The notes beneath the pieces were generated by a model that was not told where the DNA came from, made no database searches, and saw nothing but the letters and a program-made list of their open reading frames with translations. Shown here one piece after another: positions 1-11,000 of a DNA stretch of 64,000 bases. Position 1 is the first letter of the stretch. Each line of letters begins with the position of its first letter. The stretch spans positions 1 through 64,000 of the forward strand of contig JACVRA010000149.1 in assembly GCA_019828545.1 (NCBI GenBank), given 5' to 3'. This DNA is from Paracamarosporium sp. OC-R06-R3 (lineage: Eukaryota > Ascomycota > Dothideomycetes > Pleosporales > Didymosphaeriaceae). The position numbers and the translations under genes were made by a program.

Positions 1-205
1 TTGTCCCTACACCTCTTAATCGTCCACCGTACTCCGTGCTAACCCGATAGAGACTCCGGACTGACTACTTTCTTGCCCACTCCCAACTTTTCACAATCCG
101 TGTCTACCCGACCAATATCCAAGCCTTGCTTTCTGCAACGAACCAAGCCCTTATCGTGGGCCGGTGTGAGTTCCGAAGAGCGCAATTCGATAGCCAGGCA
201 GGCGG

Positions 206-683
206 GAAACAAGCCCATCCACACCGCATCTTCTTGTCCGAAGATAACATCTCTGTACCAAACTAAGCAGACTTCACATGATTCCAGCTCATACCCTATT
301 TACATCAAGACTTAATAACAACTATCAAAATGCTCTATAGAACCATGAATATAAGAAACATGCCCATCCACAGCGCATCTCCTCATCCGAAGATACCACC
401 TCTATACCAAACCAAGCAGACTTCACATGATTCCAGCTCGCACGCTACTTGGAGCAAGACTCAATAACAACTATTAAGATGCTCTATAGAACTATAAATA
501 TAAGAAATTAAGATGCTCTATAGAACTATAGGCGCGTAAGAAACAAGCCCATCCACCGCATCTCCTCATCCAAAGACACCACCTCTGCACCAAACAAAGT
601 AGACTTCACATGATTCCCGCTCACACCCCACTTATACCAAGACGTATATATGAACAACCATCGAGATGCTCTACAGAGCCATG
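206..683. repeat. ~149-bp tandem repeat, about three diverged units
   Basis: Three consecutive copies of a ~149-bp unit start at about 206, 355 and 540. Each begins with a GAAAC..GCCCATCC stretch, passes through ACTTCACATGATTCC and ends near TGCTCTAYAGA. Between units two and three a ~35-bp piece (about 473-507) is duplicated again (508-539). No open frame is conserved across the units, so this looks like a non-coding repeat. Mixed substitutions separate the units, so it is not a recent expansion. Confidence 0.75.
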
Positions 684-1065
684 GATAGCATTCCTACTTA
701 CCAGTGCCTGAGGAATTTACCCCTTATGCCGCCGTCCAACACAGCAGCTATGCATGCGATCTAGCTTTCGGTCAACGGTTTTTTTGATCGTACATGAGAG
801 GGAAGAGGGAACGTGCGAGGATGCGCCTGGAGATAGTTTAGTATGGAACTTGCGAAGTATCCTAGAACGATATGACTGGGTAAGCACAGATGAATATCAA
901 CGGAATTAGTGATGCAAGCTTTGGTCGTGAAATCGTCTTTCTTTCGTTCCATCTATGTACCAATACAAGTGCGAACCTATTTTGTCTATTCCCGTTCTTA
1001 GCTTCTTTCTTTCTTTCTTTCTTTCATTCACTCGTCAGTCCTAGCATGGTATCTCAGCACACGAC
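684..1065. other. Intergenic, 3' side of lys1
   Basis: No gene is visible. A short CTTT microsatellite lies at about 1001-1027. The lys1 transcript probably ends in this stretch. Confidence 0.5.
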
Positions 1066-2277
1066 CTACACCTCCTTAGCCGGCACGCCGCCCGGCAGCG
1101 TCGCCGCCTTCTCTTTGAACAACTTCTCCGCACCCTGCCACACGGGGGCCGTCGCTCTGTCCTTGAGGGCCAGCAAACTGGGCAGCAGCGCGTCGCTGAA
1201 GGCCTCAGACGACTCCCGCGGCAGCGCAGACGGGAGGTGGTCGATGGAAATGACGGATAACCTGGGGCCGGTGCCCTCGACGGGGACCTCGACCGTAGGC
1301 TTGTCGAATGTGGTGTTGATGCTGTAGATGGGGATGGGGTTGTGCGGGTTGGTCGTGTCGCAGCTGACGTCGCAGACGACGCTGAGGTTGCGGGAGGGCG
1401 ACTTGAGGGAGGCGAGGTCGACGAAGGGCGGGATCGGCTTGGAGAGGTAGATGCAGTTTACGAAGATGTCGCTCTCGATGATTTCTGGGTAGGGTCCGTC
1501 GCGGTCCTTGGTCTCGGGAAGATCCCACTTCTTGATCTCGGAGCAGCCCACTTTCTCGAGGAGGTCGACGGCGCCGCTGCCGCAGCGGCCGAGGGCGCCG
1601 AGGACGAGAGAGCTGGGCTTGCGGCCGGCGACCTTCTCGCCTGCTGCGACGTCTTCCTTGAGCTGGGTAATGAGCTCAGTCTCGTTGTTGTAGTAGCCTC
1701 GGCCGTCGGTGAAGGTTTCGATGCCGGGGAGGGGCTCGCCGTTGGGGTGGGTGAGCTGCCATGACCATGTCTGCGGGGGTTAGCATCGTGGTTGGAAAGG
1801 GCTGTTTGAAGGGCGTACCTTGATGGCTAGAGCAGCGCCGACGAAGCCGGCGTGGTATCCAAACGCAGCAACTCTCCGGCCGGTGGAGTCCTGGAGGAAC
1901 TCGAGGTCGTAGAGGGTGCCCCCGCCGCGGGGGAAGCGGGCGAGGACCTGCTCCCAGCCGCCCTGCTGCTTGTAGCAATGCGCAAAGTGAACGAACGTGT
2001 GCTTGAGCGGCGACTCCTCCTCGGGCAGCTCCTTGAGGCCGATGATGATGCGGTCCTCGGGCGCCGTCTCCCACGAGTTTGTGTCGACCAGGGTGGCGCC
2101 GGCCTGCTCGAACTCGGCGTCCTTGAAGATGCGCGAGTAGTTGGGGTCCTTGGGGCTGCGCTCGACCAGCACGGGGTAGCCGGCGTCGAGCAGCTTCTTC
2201 GCGGTGGTGGGGGTGAGGCAGGACCGGTGCTCGAAGGGCTTGCCCTCAGCGCGGGCGTGGAGGGTGGGGAAGGACAT
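1066..2277 (-). CDS. lys1: Saccharopine dehydrogenase (NAD+, L-lysine-forming)
   Basis: Last step of the fungal alpha-aminoadipate pathway: saccharopine plus NAD+ gives L-lysine and 2-oxoglutarate. Two exons (2277-1819, 1770-1066) with a 48-nt intron, GTACGC donor and CCGCAG acceptor, give 387 residues against 373 in yeast Lys1. The N-terminal AlaDh/PNT-like domain carries the conserved GLKELP lysine and FAHCYK histidine, which correspond to the catalytic pair of the family. The second domain holds the dinucleotide-binding [10 protein letters not shown] loop near residue 210. The ATG at 2277 starts the conserved [12 protein letters not shown] segment; upstream in-frame extension has no family support. 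The C-terminus is Lys-Glu-Val, not the PTS1-like Ser-Arg-Leu of the peroxisomal yeast enzyme, so peroxisomal location is not supported here. It is divergent from the permease gene. Confidence 0.96.
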
Positions 2278-2790
2278 TGCGGCGGATACGGGTGGTGAAC
2301 ACGGTCGAAAGAAGTCAATTGCAGAGAGAGACGGTATGCGCACGGCGTCTGGTATAAATAGGCCTCCTGCGGTGCGCGCTCGGAATAACGGACGGTGCAC
2401 GAGAGTGTTTATTGCGCCGTGGACAAAACCAGCGATGACTCCATGCGCCGCTTTTCTGCCGTGGGCCACCGCCATTCTGGCCTCCGATGGGCGCTCGCAT
2501 TTACTCCGACGTCGACTGGCCGAGTTGCGGGCGGGGCACGTGCCCGAGCGGAATCACTCCAAGCGTCCGCGGTTAGCCCAGGCACGTCGCCCGGGGATCC
2601 ACGCGAAGAAATGCGAAAAGATCTGAATCACTGTTTCTGCGCGCCGTAGCTGAGCTATGGTTGCTTTGACGTCTGCTCTCCCACCCTCCCGTCCCAGTCC
2701 TGGCCAGAAGAACCCCGTGCGGTCGGAATACGGCCCTTGACAGAGCCTGCATGCCTCGGTATCGAGTGAACAGGTAGAAAAATCCACAAG
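2278..2790. promoter_or_regulatory. Divergent promoter between lys1 and the SulP permease
   Basis: 513 bp separate the two start codons. A TATAAATA element at 2353-2360 reads as TATTTATA on the minus strand and lies about 75 bp upstream of the lys1 ATG. TGACTC at 2436-2441 is a core site for the Gcn4/CpcA cross-pathway regulator, which is known to act on fungal lysine genes. CACGTG at 2537-2542 is an E-box of the kind bound by Cbf1/Met4-type sulfur regulators and is closer to the permease side. The motifs are seen; binding is inferred. Confidence 0.5.
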
Positions 2791-5437
2791 ATGCCTTCGC
2801 CCACCTCGCCGTCGTCGCACTCGCGGACCTCCTCAAACGCAAGCGCCCGGTACAATCTGCACGCGCCCACCACCCCCAGCCAGCTGCGGAACTCCCATGT
2901 CCCCTCGGAGCGCTCCTCCTCGCCCGAGGAAACCATGCACGCCGCGCCCTACTACCATGACGACGACGACCCCGGCCAGCCTTCAACCAGCTCTGCCCAC
3001 CCTGACCTTGACTTCAGCACCGACGGCATCCACATGAGCGCCGACCGTGCATCTGTACACTCGACTGACGACATCGCTGAAGAACCGCGGGGCGGAATAG
3101 TAGACGTCGATCTCGAGCCGACTGTGCGATCGCGGCTACTGAGCCACAAGAACTGGGATGCTGCGTCTGGCTGCGGGGACGACGACTGTAACCATGGCAC
3201 AGTGTCGCCGCGACCAGGATCCGGCAGGAGCTACGGGAGCTTCAACACCGACAACGGCTTCGGCGGACGGTATCCAGGTGCTGTGGACCCTCAGACCGGG
3301 GAAGTGCCCGATGCGACGCACGCGCTTTTGGGCGATGCGTTCGCGGATGGTGTGCTAGGAGGTGGCCGTGGGCAAAAGAGCACGACACAATATCTGGCCG
3401 AAACGCACGGTGTCAAGCACAGGCGGTTGATGTGAGTGACAGCTCCGGACGGGACCAGCATCATAAACTGACCAAGGCAGGTACATTGCATACTACGTAC
3501 CCATCATCAACTGGGTACAGCAGTACGAGTGGCGCTATGTAAAAGGCGACTTCATAGCAGCCCTGACCATGGCCTCGTTCTACATCCCCATGGCCCTGTC
3601 GTACGCCTCCAATCTCGCCCACGTCCCTCCTGTGCACGGTCTGTACAGCTTCGCCATTAACCCTCTTATATACGGCATCCTAGGCACATGCCCTCAGATG
3701 GTGGTTGGACCAGAAGCACCTGGCTCGCTCTTGACAGGCGAGGTTGTACGCGAGAACATCAAGAAGAATCTCACAGGCGATGAGGACGCAAGACGCAATG
3801 CTGAGATTGCTGGTATTGTCACCTCACTAGCGGGCGCGTTCATTTTAACAGCAGGCATATTCCGACTCGGCTTTCTCGACAACATACTTAGCAGACCGTT
3901 TTTGAGAGGTTTCATTAGCGCCATCGGCATTGTCATTTTCATAGACCAACTGATACCCGAGATGGGCTTGGCCAAGCTTGCGGCTGACGAAGTGTCGCAT
4001 GGGAGTTGTCTTGACAAGATTGTCTTTTTGGTTCGGAACATTGGGAACGCTCATGGGCTCACCACCGCGTTGTCCTTTACTGCATTTGCCATCATAATGT
4101 TCTTCAGGTATGCCATAAGCATGTACACCGCGAGCTACAGCTGACGAGTCTCCAGAGAGCTAAAAAAACGACTGCAATCACGTTACCCGACTGTGGCATA
4201 CATACCGGACCGCTTCGTGGTCGTTGTCCTATCAGCAATCATAGTCTGGAGATTCCGCCTGGACCTCAAGGGCGTCAGCATCCTCGGAGACGTCAAGTCC
4301 AGCGGAAGCGTCTTCTCTGTACACTTCCCGTTCGAGACGTCTCATCTGAAGTACCTTTCCGACGCCATCAACACGTCGCTCATCATCGCCCTCCTCGGCT
4401 TCTTCGAGTCCTCTGTAGCGGCCAAATCGCTGGGCAGCGGCGAACGCAACAAGGACGGCGTATCCATGCCCCTCTCCGCAAACCGCGAGCTCATCGCCCT
4501 CGGCACCGCAAATATTACAGGCGGCCTCTTCATGGCACTGCCAGCTTTTGGCGGCTACGGTCGCTCAAAAGTGAATGCCTCCACCGGCGGACTAACGCCA
4601 ATGAGCTCTATCTTCCTGTCAATAATCACCATCCTCGCCACCTTCTTCCTCCTTCCTACCTTCTACTACCTCCCCAAAGGCGTCCTCTGCGCCATGGTCT
4701 CAGTAGTCGCATACTCTCTGGTGGAAGAAGCACCCCACGACATCAAGTTCTTCGTCCGCGTAAAAGGCTACTCAGAGCTCCTCCTCATGGGGCTCATCTT
4801 CGTGGTAACCATCTTCTGGGACCTCAAGCGCGGCATCGGCGTAGGCATCGGGCTGTCCATCCTCCGCCTCGTCCGGCACTCTACGCGCCCACGCATCCAG
4901 ATCCTTGGCCGCGTGCCCGGCACAACGGACAAGTTCGCAAACGCCGAGATCGACCCCGGAAGCCTCGAGTTCATCGAGGGCTGCCTCATCGTCAAGATCC
5001 CGGAGCCCCTCACCTTCTTCAACACAGGCAACCTCAAGAACAGGCTCAAGCGGCTCGAGGACCACGGCACCGCGTCGGCGCACCCCGCGCTCCCGCGCGT
5101 CCGCCGCGAAGAACACAACAAGAATATTATCTTCGATGTGCACGGCGTTACGTCGTTGGATGCGGCGGCTGCGCAGATCCTCGTCGAGATCGTAGAGTCG
5201 TATCGCAGGCGGGACGTCAATGTGTTCTTTTGCAGGGTGCCGCATGAGCGGTCGAGTGTGTGGACGCTGTTTGAGGCGACGGGCATTGTGGAGCTGTGTG
5301 GTGGGCGGAGGCATTTTGTTAGTAGCGTGGAGCAGGCGTTGCGGATGACGGAGTTGGAGCGGTTGACGGAGGAGTTTGGGAGCGAGGCCGGGAGCTCCAG
5401 GCAGGGACAAGGGCAGGGGCAGGGCGCTGCGAGGTAG
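2791..5437 (+). CDS. SulP-family anion permease with STAS domain
   Basis: Multi-pass membrane transporter of the SLC26/SulP family. Three exons (2791-3431, 3481-4107, 4156-5437) with introns of 49 and 48 nt encode 849 residues. Residues 1-215 form a hydrophilic Ser/Pro/Asp-rich cytosolic tail. The Sulfate_transp core follows, with a family-type segment just after the first membrane helix (PMALSYASNLAHVPP) and VVGPEAPGSLL in the next. A C-terminal STAS domain (about 690-825) contains FDVHGVTSLDAAA, the usual loop of that fold. The long N-terminal extension recalls yeast YGR125W (Vsb1, vacuolar) more than plasma-membrane SUL1/SUL2, so sulfate as substrate is not assured. It shares a promoter region with lys1. 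Confidence 0.9.
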
Positions 5438-5879
5438 CGTGTTGGGGGTGAGGTGAGGGTGGGTGGGTGCTGTGTAGGATGGATCTGTCTGTATAGAGTT
5501 GCATTTATGGCGTTGAGCGTGGCATACATGGAAGGTATTTGGATTTGTCAGGATGAAGCACCGTCAGTATGGAAGACTTGTTCTGATCTAGTCTAAGTGT
5601 GTTCGTCTCCCTGCTTGGTTCCCAAGGCTTTCTTTCAGTATATGCTCGTAGTGTAGTGTGCCTCGGCATTTGTACTCTTAGTTTCTAGCAAGGCATTATT
5701 CAGTAAGCTACTAGTACTAACAAAAATACTAAAATCATGAGGTTATATCATACTAAATTAAGACTAGTAAGGACTAGTGTTTACATGCTAGTATAGTATA
5801 CTATTGTTCCCCTTAGACTACCCTTTATCACCCTTGTAGTTTTCCTAGTATTTGTATGTATATATATGGCAACTCTTAC
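5438..5879. other. Intergenic, AT-rich, contains left copy of a flanking repeat
   Basis: Convergent 3' ends of the permease and the HeLo-pseudokinase gene. About 5610-5695 resembles 12188-12265 in the same orientation; see the repeat entry there. About 5700-5870 is markedly AT-rich with many CTAGTA-like words. No coding signal is seen. Confidence 0.5.
5610..5695 (+). repeat. Left copy of a direct repeat flanking the kinase module
   Basis: Shares the ordered words AAGGCTTTC, GTATATG, TCGGCATTTGTA and AGTNTCTA with 12188-12265, with small indels between them, giving roughly 70% identity by eye. Same orientation at both sites. The two copies bracket the 5.9-12.1 kb gene pair. Confidence 0.6.
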
Positions 5880-7403
5880 TCAACACAGTGCATGTGCCAT
5901 TTCCTCCAGAGGATCCACCACGTTCTGCACAAACTCAGTTTGTTTAACGCCATCGTCGCCCCCACGACAAAGACACCACTCCACGACGCCCTGGTACCTC
6001 TTCCCGACGCGAACAGCCAGTCCAGCCGGCAGGGCGGCGAGACGCCTTAGCTTCGCCGGCCACATGTCTGGGTGGTCGTGGTCGTGCTCGCTCAGTCCGA
6101 CTTCACCTGCGGCGCTCGAGAGCGGCTCCCACAGACCGACCTCGAGCAGCACCACGCCCAGACTGTACACGTCGTGAGCCTTTTGGTACTTGAGGCTTGC
6201 GGGCCCTCGTAGGCGCTCTGGGTGCATGTAGACCTCGCGGTCCCAGATGGACGCGTGAGGCTCTTGGGCGCTGGTGTCGCGGGCGGCGCCTTCTTTGGAT
6301 GTCCGCGACTCGACGCCTCGCACGAGGCCGAACCCCATGAGGTAGACCTCGTCCATGGGCGTGGGCGATGGCTGGCGGGGTCCGCGGGGCCGGGCTTTTC
6401 GCAACGCCACGGCACTCGAAGACGTGATGTTCTTGTGCAGGAAACCGGCGGCGTGCAGGAAGACGACGGCCTCTGCGAGCTTGTGCGCTAGGCGGAGGCG
6501 CTCGCCCAGGGCTGCTTTGGTCTGTGGGAACGCGGTCTTGCTGATCATCTGCGCGAGCGTCATCATGGAGGTCGTGGCGTAGGGTGCGACCTGGGCGAGC
6601 AGAAACTGGTTGCTGGCTGTGTGGTAGAAGCAGTAGTCGACTTTGAGGAGCCGCACGTTGGCCATGGGGCTGATGCAGTTGAGGGACGCTGCGAGCTCGC
6701 ACACGTCGGATTGGATCTCGCCGAATGTTTCGCTCCCGGGGGTTGCTGAAGGGGGCACGCGCCGTGTGGCGAAGATGAGCTGCTTGCCGCCGTCCTCGAG
6801 CGGTATGAAGGAGATATCCCCCCACTCATCGATCTTATGGGATGTTTCAGCGTCGTCCCTCAACATCTCTCTGGCCCGCTGTTTTTTTGCCTCAGAGTCC
6901 GAGGCTAGGCGGGTGAAGTCGAGGAGCTTCGAATTGGACTGGACCACGGCCGGGGCGTCGACTGAATCCACTGATAATTGTATCACATTCCTGACCTCCT
7001 CTGGCAGAGTCACGACGCGGATGCCGAACCTATCAGTCCAGTATTGCAACTCTGCATGCATTTTTTCCAAGTCCGCTCGGCGGCTCTCCCACATAACGCG
7101 GTTAACGGTGGTCTTAAGCCAGCCTTTCTGCTCAATCTTCTTGAGGTTCTTCTGCACCTCGCCAGCGAAGTCGCCAAGATAGTCTGCCGTCGTTTCGAGT
7201 AGTTGCTCATGTTCTGGGGAGAGGCTCGCGTCTCCATTCTGCGACCGAAACTGCTGGAAGTAGTCTCTTATCGCCTCGAGTGCTACGAGATCCCATCGGA
7301 AGCGTGCCGCAAGAGACTTTGCATCGCTTGAGAAATCGCTGCATGCGACAAGAAACCCGTAGATGATAGTAGTAGCGGTGACAGCGGTGTTAAATATGTC
7401 CAT
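5880..7403 (-). CDS. HeLo-like helical domain fused to a degenerate protein kinase
   Basis: Single exon, 507 residues. Residues 1-190 are helical and begin MDIFNTAVTATTIIYGFL, followed by CSDFSSDAKSLAARFRWDL. This is the pattern of fungal HeLo/prion-inhibition-type N-terminal domains, whose relatives include HET-S and which are related to the four-helix bundle of MLKL. Residues about 225-505 follow a kinase C-lobe: HKN (323-325) stands where HRD should be, with no Asn of the catalytic loop. GFG (357-359) replaces DFG, HPE replaces APE, and DVYSLGVVLLEVG is conserved. Catalytic Asp and metal-binding Asp are therefore missing, so this is a probable pseudokinase. It is divergent from the kinase-ankyrin gene across 598 bp. 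Membrane-targeting cell-death activity is inferred from the fold only; the fold call itself needs a profile search. Confidence 0.75.
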   Translation of the reverse strand: MDIFNTAVTATTIIYGFLVACSDFSSDAKSLAARFRWDLVALEAIRDYFQQFRSQNGDASLSPEHEQLLETTADYLGDFAGEVQKNLKKIEQKGWLKTTVNRVMWESRRADLEKMHAELQYWTDRFGIRVVTLPEEVRNVIQLSVDSVDAPAVVQSNSKLLDFTRLASDSEAKKQRAREMLRDDAETSHKIDEWGDISFIPLEDGGKQLIFATRRVPPSATPGSETFGEIQSDVCELAASLNCISPMANVRLLKVDYCFYHTASNQFLLAQVAPYATTSMMTLAQMISKTAFPQTKAALGERLRLAHKLAEAVVFLHAAGFLHKNITSSSAVALRKARPRGPRQPSPTPMDEVYLMGFGLVRGVESRTSKEGAARDTSAQEPHASIWDREVYMHPERLRGPASLKYQKAHDVYSLGVVLLEVGLWEPLSSAAGEVGLSEHDHDHPDMWPAKLRRLAALPAGLAVRVGKRYQGVVEWCLCRGGDDGVKQTEFVQNVVDPLEEMAHALC

Positions 7404-8001
7404 GATGGAGCATCAGCTTATAGCTCGCTCAAGTTAGTAGGGTCGTCAGAGATATGTGCGAGTCGAGGCTAGACTCATAGCAACTGCACGTTAAAGTGGG
7501 ATCTGAAGCTGAGGCTGATGAGAAGACTTGTGCGAATAGCTGACGTCACGTATGCTTGGCGGTGATTGCAATTTCCAATCAATGGCGCTTCGCCGTGAGC
7601 GTAGCCTTGCTGAGAGTGACAAGTCTATTATATCGAAGATGCGGACCCCAGAGACCGCCATTTTCTTCCAGCCAAGACCCATGGGCAGACTTACGATGAC
7701 AAGGCTGAAAGGGATTACGTGCAGCTATGCTGTTGCCTAGAGGATTCCGGTCAATGGATTTACCCTTTTGGCTAGTGCTTATATCCTTGGAGAGTCTCGA
7801 TATTGGTTTCTCTGTCCGGTGTAGAGTAAATTATATGTACGCGCCCTACGGGCTGAGAGGATGATATATATCCCCCAATCTTGCTTTCTGATACCATATT
7901 TTGTGTGTCCTAGATATCGCAAATCACGCAAATAGTACTCACGCAAATTGTACTCACGCAAATTGTACTCCCGCAAACATCATTAGCTAAATTCCATCAC
8001 C
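7404..8001. promoter_or_regulatory. Divergent promoter of the HeLo-pseudokinase and dual-kinase genes
   Basis: 598 bp lie between the two start codons and hold no other gene. A compact shared promoter would allow co-expression. The 15-bp repeat just before the + start is listed separately. Confidence 0.45.
7926..7978 (+). repeat. 15-bp tandem repeat directly upstream of the dual-kinase start
   Basis: Three 15-bp units of the form ACGCAAATTGTACTC (7926-7940, 7941-7955, 7956-7970) and a partial fourth. Only about 24 bp separate the array from the ATG at 8002, so it probably lies in the 5' leader. Confidence 0.85.
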
Positions 8002-11000
8002 ATGAACAACCACAGAGATAGTAATGAATACGAAACGTATGAGGAAATTTCGAAAGTTCCAGTTATACTCGCAGGGACAATGAACTACAGATGCGTGGAC
8101 AAAGTCAAATATAAAGACACGATTTGTGTGCGAAAGCGGATCCCAGTTGAGGATTTTCAGGACGTCAATCTTGCTAAGCTGGCTTTCGCCAAGGAAATCA
8201 AGATCCTTCGAGCTGCCAAACATTTCCATGTCGTTGAACTCATCACTCAGTACTACGTAGAGAAGGTTGAATTTGCCATCATTATGGACTGTGCGGAAGA
8301 CAACATGTCTAAGCTGCTCAACGCTGAAGTTGAGGACAATGATAGGGGTAAATTTACTTCTTGGTTTACGTGCCTGGCGAGGGCTATGGAATACCTTCAC
8401 GGCATTGGGATCCGCCATAGAGACATCAAGCCTGAGAACATTCTGATCGACAAAAACGGCCGAGTTCTCCTCGCTGACTTCGGCATATCTTCCATAGGTC
8501 TCAAATTGACAATCTCGACGACTTTCCTAGGGCGAGACAGCTCGAAAACCGAAAAATATGCAGCTCCAGAGGTACTGGATGGCGGCAGTCGTGATTCGCA
8601 GGCCGACATTTTTTCCTTGGGAGCGGTTTTCCTGGAGATGCTCCATTCTCATTCTTATTGGGATGATCGTCCAGCGTTGACGACTGCTCTTAGAGGAACT
8701 CCACCCGCATTTGGCACCAGACATTTTAAGGTGTCCGATCATATCAAATATCTTCTGCACATGGAGTCAGACAACAATGGTAGCTGGGCCGTCAAAGTTC
8801 TTAGGCTCTGCCAGGAGATGCTCGACGAAGACCCATTTAAGCGACCCGGAGCTGCGAAAGTCCTTGAATCACTAGAAAAGTGGGAGTCCGGGTCGGAGTC
8901 AACTATCTGCAATTGCAAAGGAGCCTGGAAAACGTCGTTGAACAACATGCTCGTTGAGTCCTGTCGAAAGCATGGAATCGAAAAGGTGAGGGAACACCTC
9001 AACGCCGGGGCCGACCCGAGAGCCGTAGGAGCAATACATCAGGCCGCCACTCGCAAAGGGGTAGATTACGTCAAGGTCTTACTTGAAAAGGTCAAGTCAG
9101 ACAAGCGCCCAGAACTTGTCAACCAGAGAAATCTCTGTGGACAGACACCACTACACTGCGCAGTGGGGTACGGGGACATGGCGGTAGTCAAATATTTGCT
9201 TAATGCGGGTGCTCTAATTACGACTTGTGACGATGATGAACAAACAGTGCTCCATTGCGCAGCCGCATACGGAAACACGCCCTGCATAAAACTTTTCCGA
9301 TCTAAACATCGAAATGACGAAGATTTCAAGAACCTCTTAGATCGCAAGGATCGCAGCGGATGCACTGCGCTCCATTGCGCTGTCAGACGCGGACACTATG
9401 ATGCTGCTCGTGCCCTGATAGCATATAGGGCGAACGTGAGCATAGAGGACCAGAAGCAGAGGAAGCCGCTTCACTATGCGGCCCAATACGGTTGTTTAAA
9501 GACGGTGGAACTGTTGTTGAGCAGTGGAGCAAACCAGCATTTGGATGCGAGAGACTCTGACGAGCGGACGCCGCTTTACTACGCTGCCAGCGGAAGGCGT
9601 CCAGGGGCCAATTTTCACGGTATCGTTGAGCGTTTGATTGCCCAAGGCCATAAGGTACGCCCAATGGATATTAGCGTAGCGATTGGTTCAAGAGCTACAA
9701 TCTTAATCAACGCCTATCAAGGTAAGTCTAGCACTCCGCAACTACCACAACGCGGGAGATCATCAATTAATTCTCGCTACGTATGAAGAACGAACTCTGT
9801 CAGCAATTAGAGCATGTAGAGACGATATAATGGAGTCTTCGTACCCCGTAGCTCGCGAATTTTCTGAGTGCGCAGTGAAGTCAGAGCGACTGACAGACAT
9901 CCAGTATGATCTGATCACACTTTTGGCCGCCGTCCAGATTTTGGGATTTGATGTCCTGCCTATCACATGGCAAACTGCGCTTCAGCCCATTGGAGGAGGC
10001 GCCACAGGCACGATCAACGAGGCCGTAGTCAACATGCAAACGAGTCTCGCTTTCAAGCGTGTTTCACAGGAACTGCGAGAACACGAAGAAGAGAGCAGAA
10101 TTTTCAAGGCATTCGTCAATGAAATTATCGTTCTTGGTCATCCCCTGATCCGGCAGCACCCCAATATCGTCAAGCTGCTGGGTATATGTTGGGATGTCCC
10201 ATCTGACAACAAGGTCTGGCCGGTTCTAGTGTTCGAAAAATCACAGTCTGGAGATTTGAGACAGTTCCTACGATCTCCTGAAGGCAGGGGTATTGGTGGT
10301 ACAGAACGGATGGGGCTCTACAGTGACATAGGGAGAGCCCTTTCAGACATGCATAAGAACAGTAAATCATTACGCGCTCGACTTAACACAAGATAAGTGC
10401 TAACCATATTATCTTTAGATATCATACATGGCGACATCAAGCCAGAAAATGTCTTGATCTTCGAAAACGAGTTCGGTCAATATACTGCAAGGGTCACAGA
10501 CTTTGGCTATTCGACGCGGTTCGCGAATGAAGATGATACATTCCCAGTGCCAAAGTCTTGGCCATGGCATGCCCCGGAGCACCATGCTAATGGATTCACG
10601 CTAGCCAAGGCTCGAAAAATGGATGTCTTCTCGTTTGGATTGCTATGCTTGTGGATGATATTTGAAACGTATCTTTCCAGAATCCTACCTGAAGAGATCT
10701 CTTGGGCGAAAGAATGGTTCCAGATTGAAGGTGGTATGTATTCAACCACAAAGGTCCTTGGCGATTTGAAAGACAAAGGTCAACTACTTTCGTTTGCCCA
10801 ACGACTTTTGACGGCAGATGAGACTTTAGGCGATGAGGAACGAGAGCTTCTAGGGAAATTTCTAAGCACATCTTTGGTTAGCAATCCTGATGAGAGAGAA
10901 GCAGACTTGAAGCGTTCATTTGGACCCTTCATACCTTTCGGGTAAGTCTCCATGATCTAGTATAGCTTCGGCTTTCACTATGTTTGTATAGAGCTAACAC

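Noticed and set aside
7926..7978. Regular short repeats, as in a CRISPR array
   Set aside because: Units are directly contiguous without spacers, and this is a eukaryotic genome; the same holds for the 19-bp minisatellite at 39252-39560.
9787..9829. Two separate genes, kinase-ankyrin (8002-9786) and kinase-TPR (9830-12114)
   Set aside because: The gap has a canonical donor and in-frame acceptors and is intron-sized, and no promoter fits in 43 bp. Kept only as the alternative.
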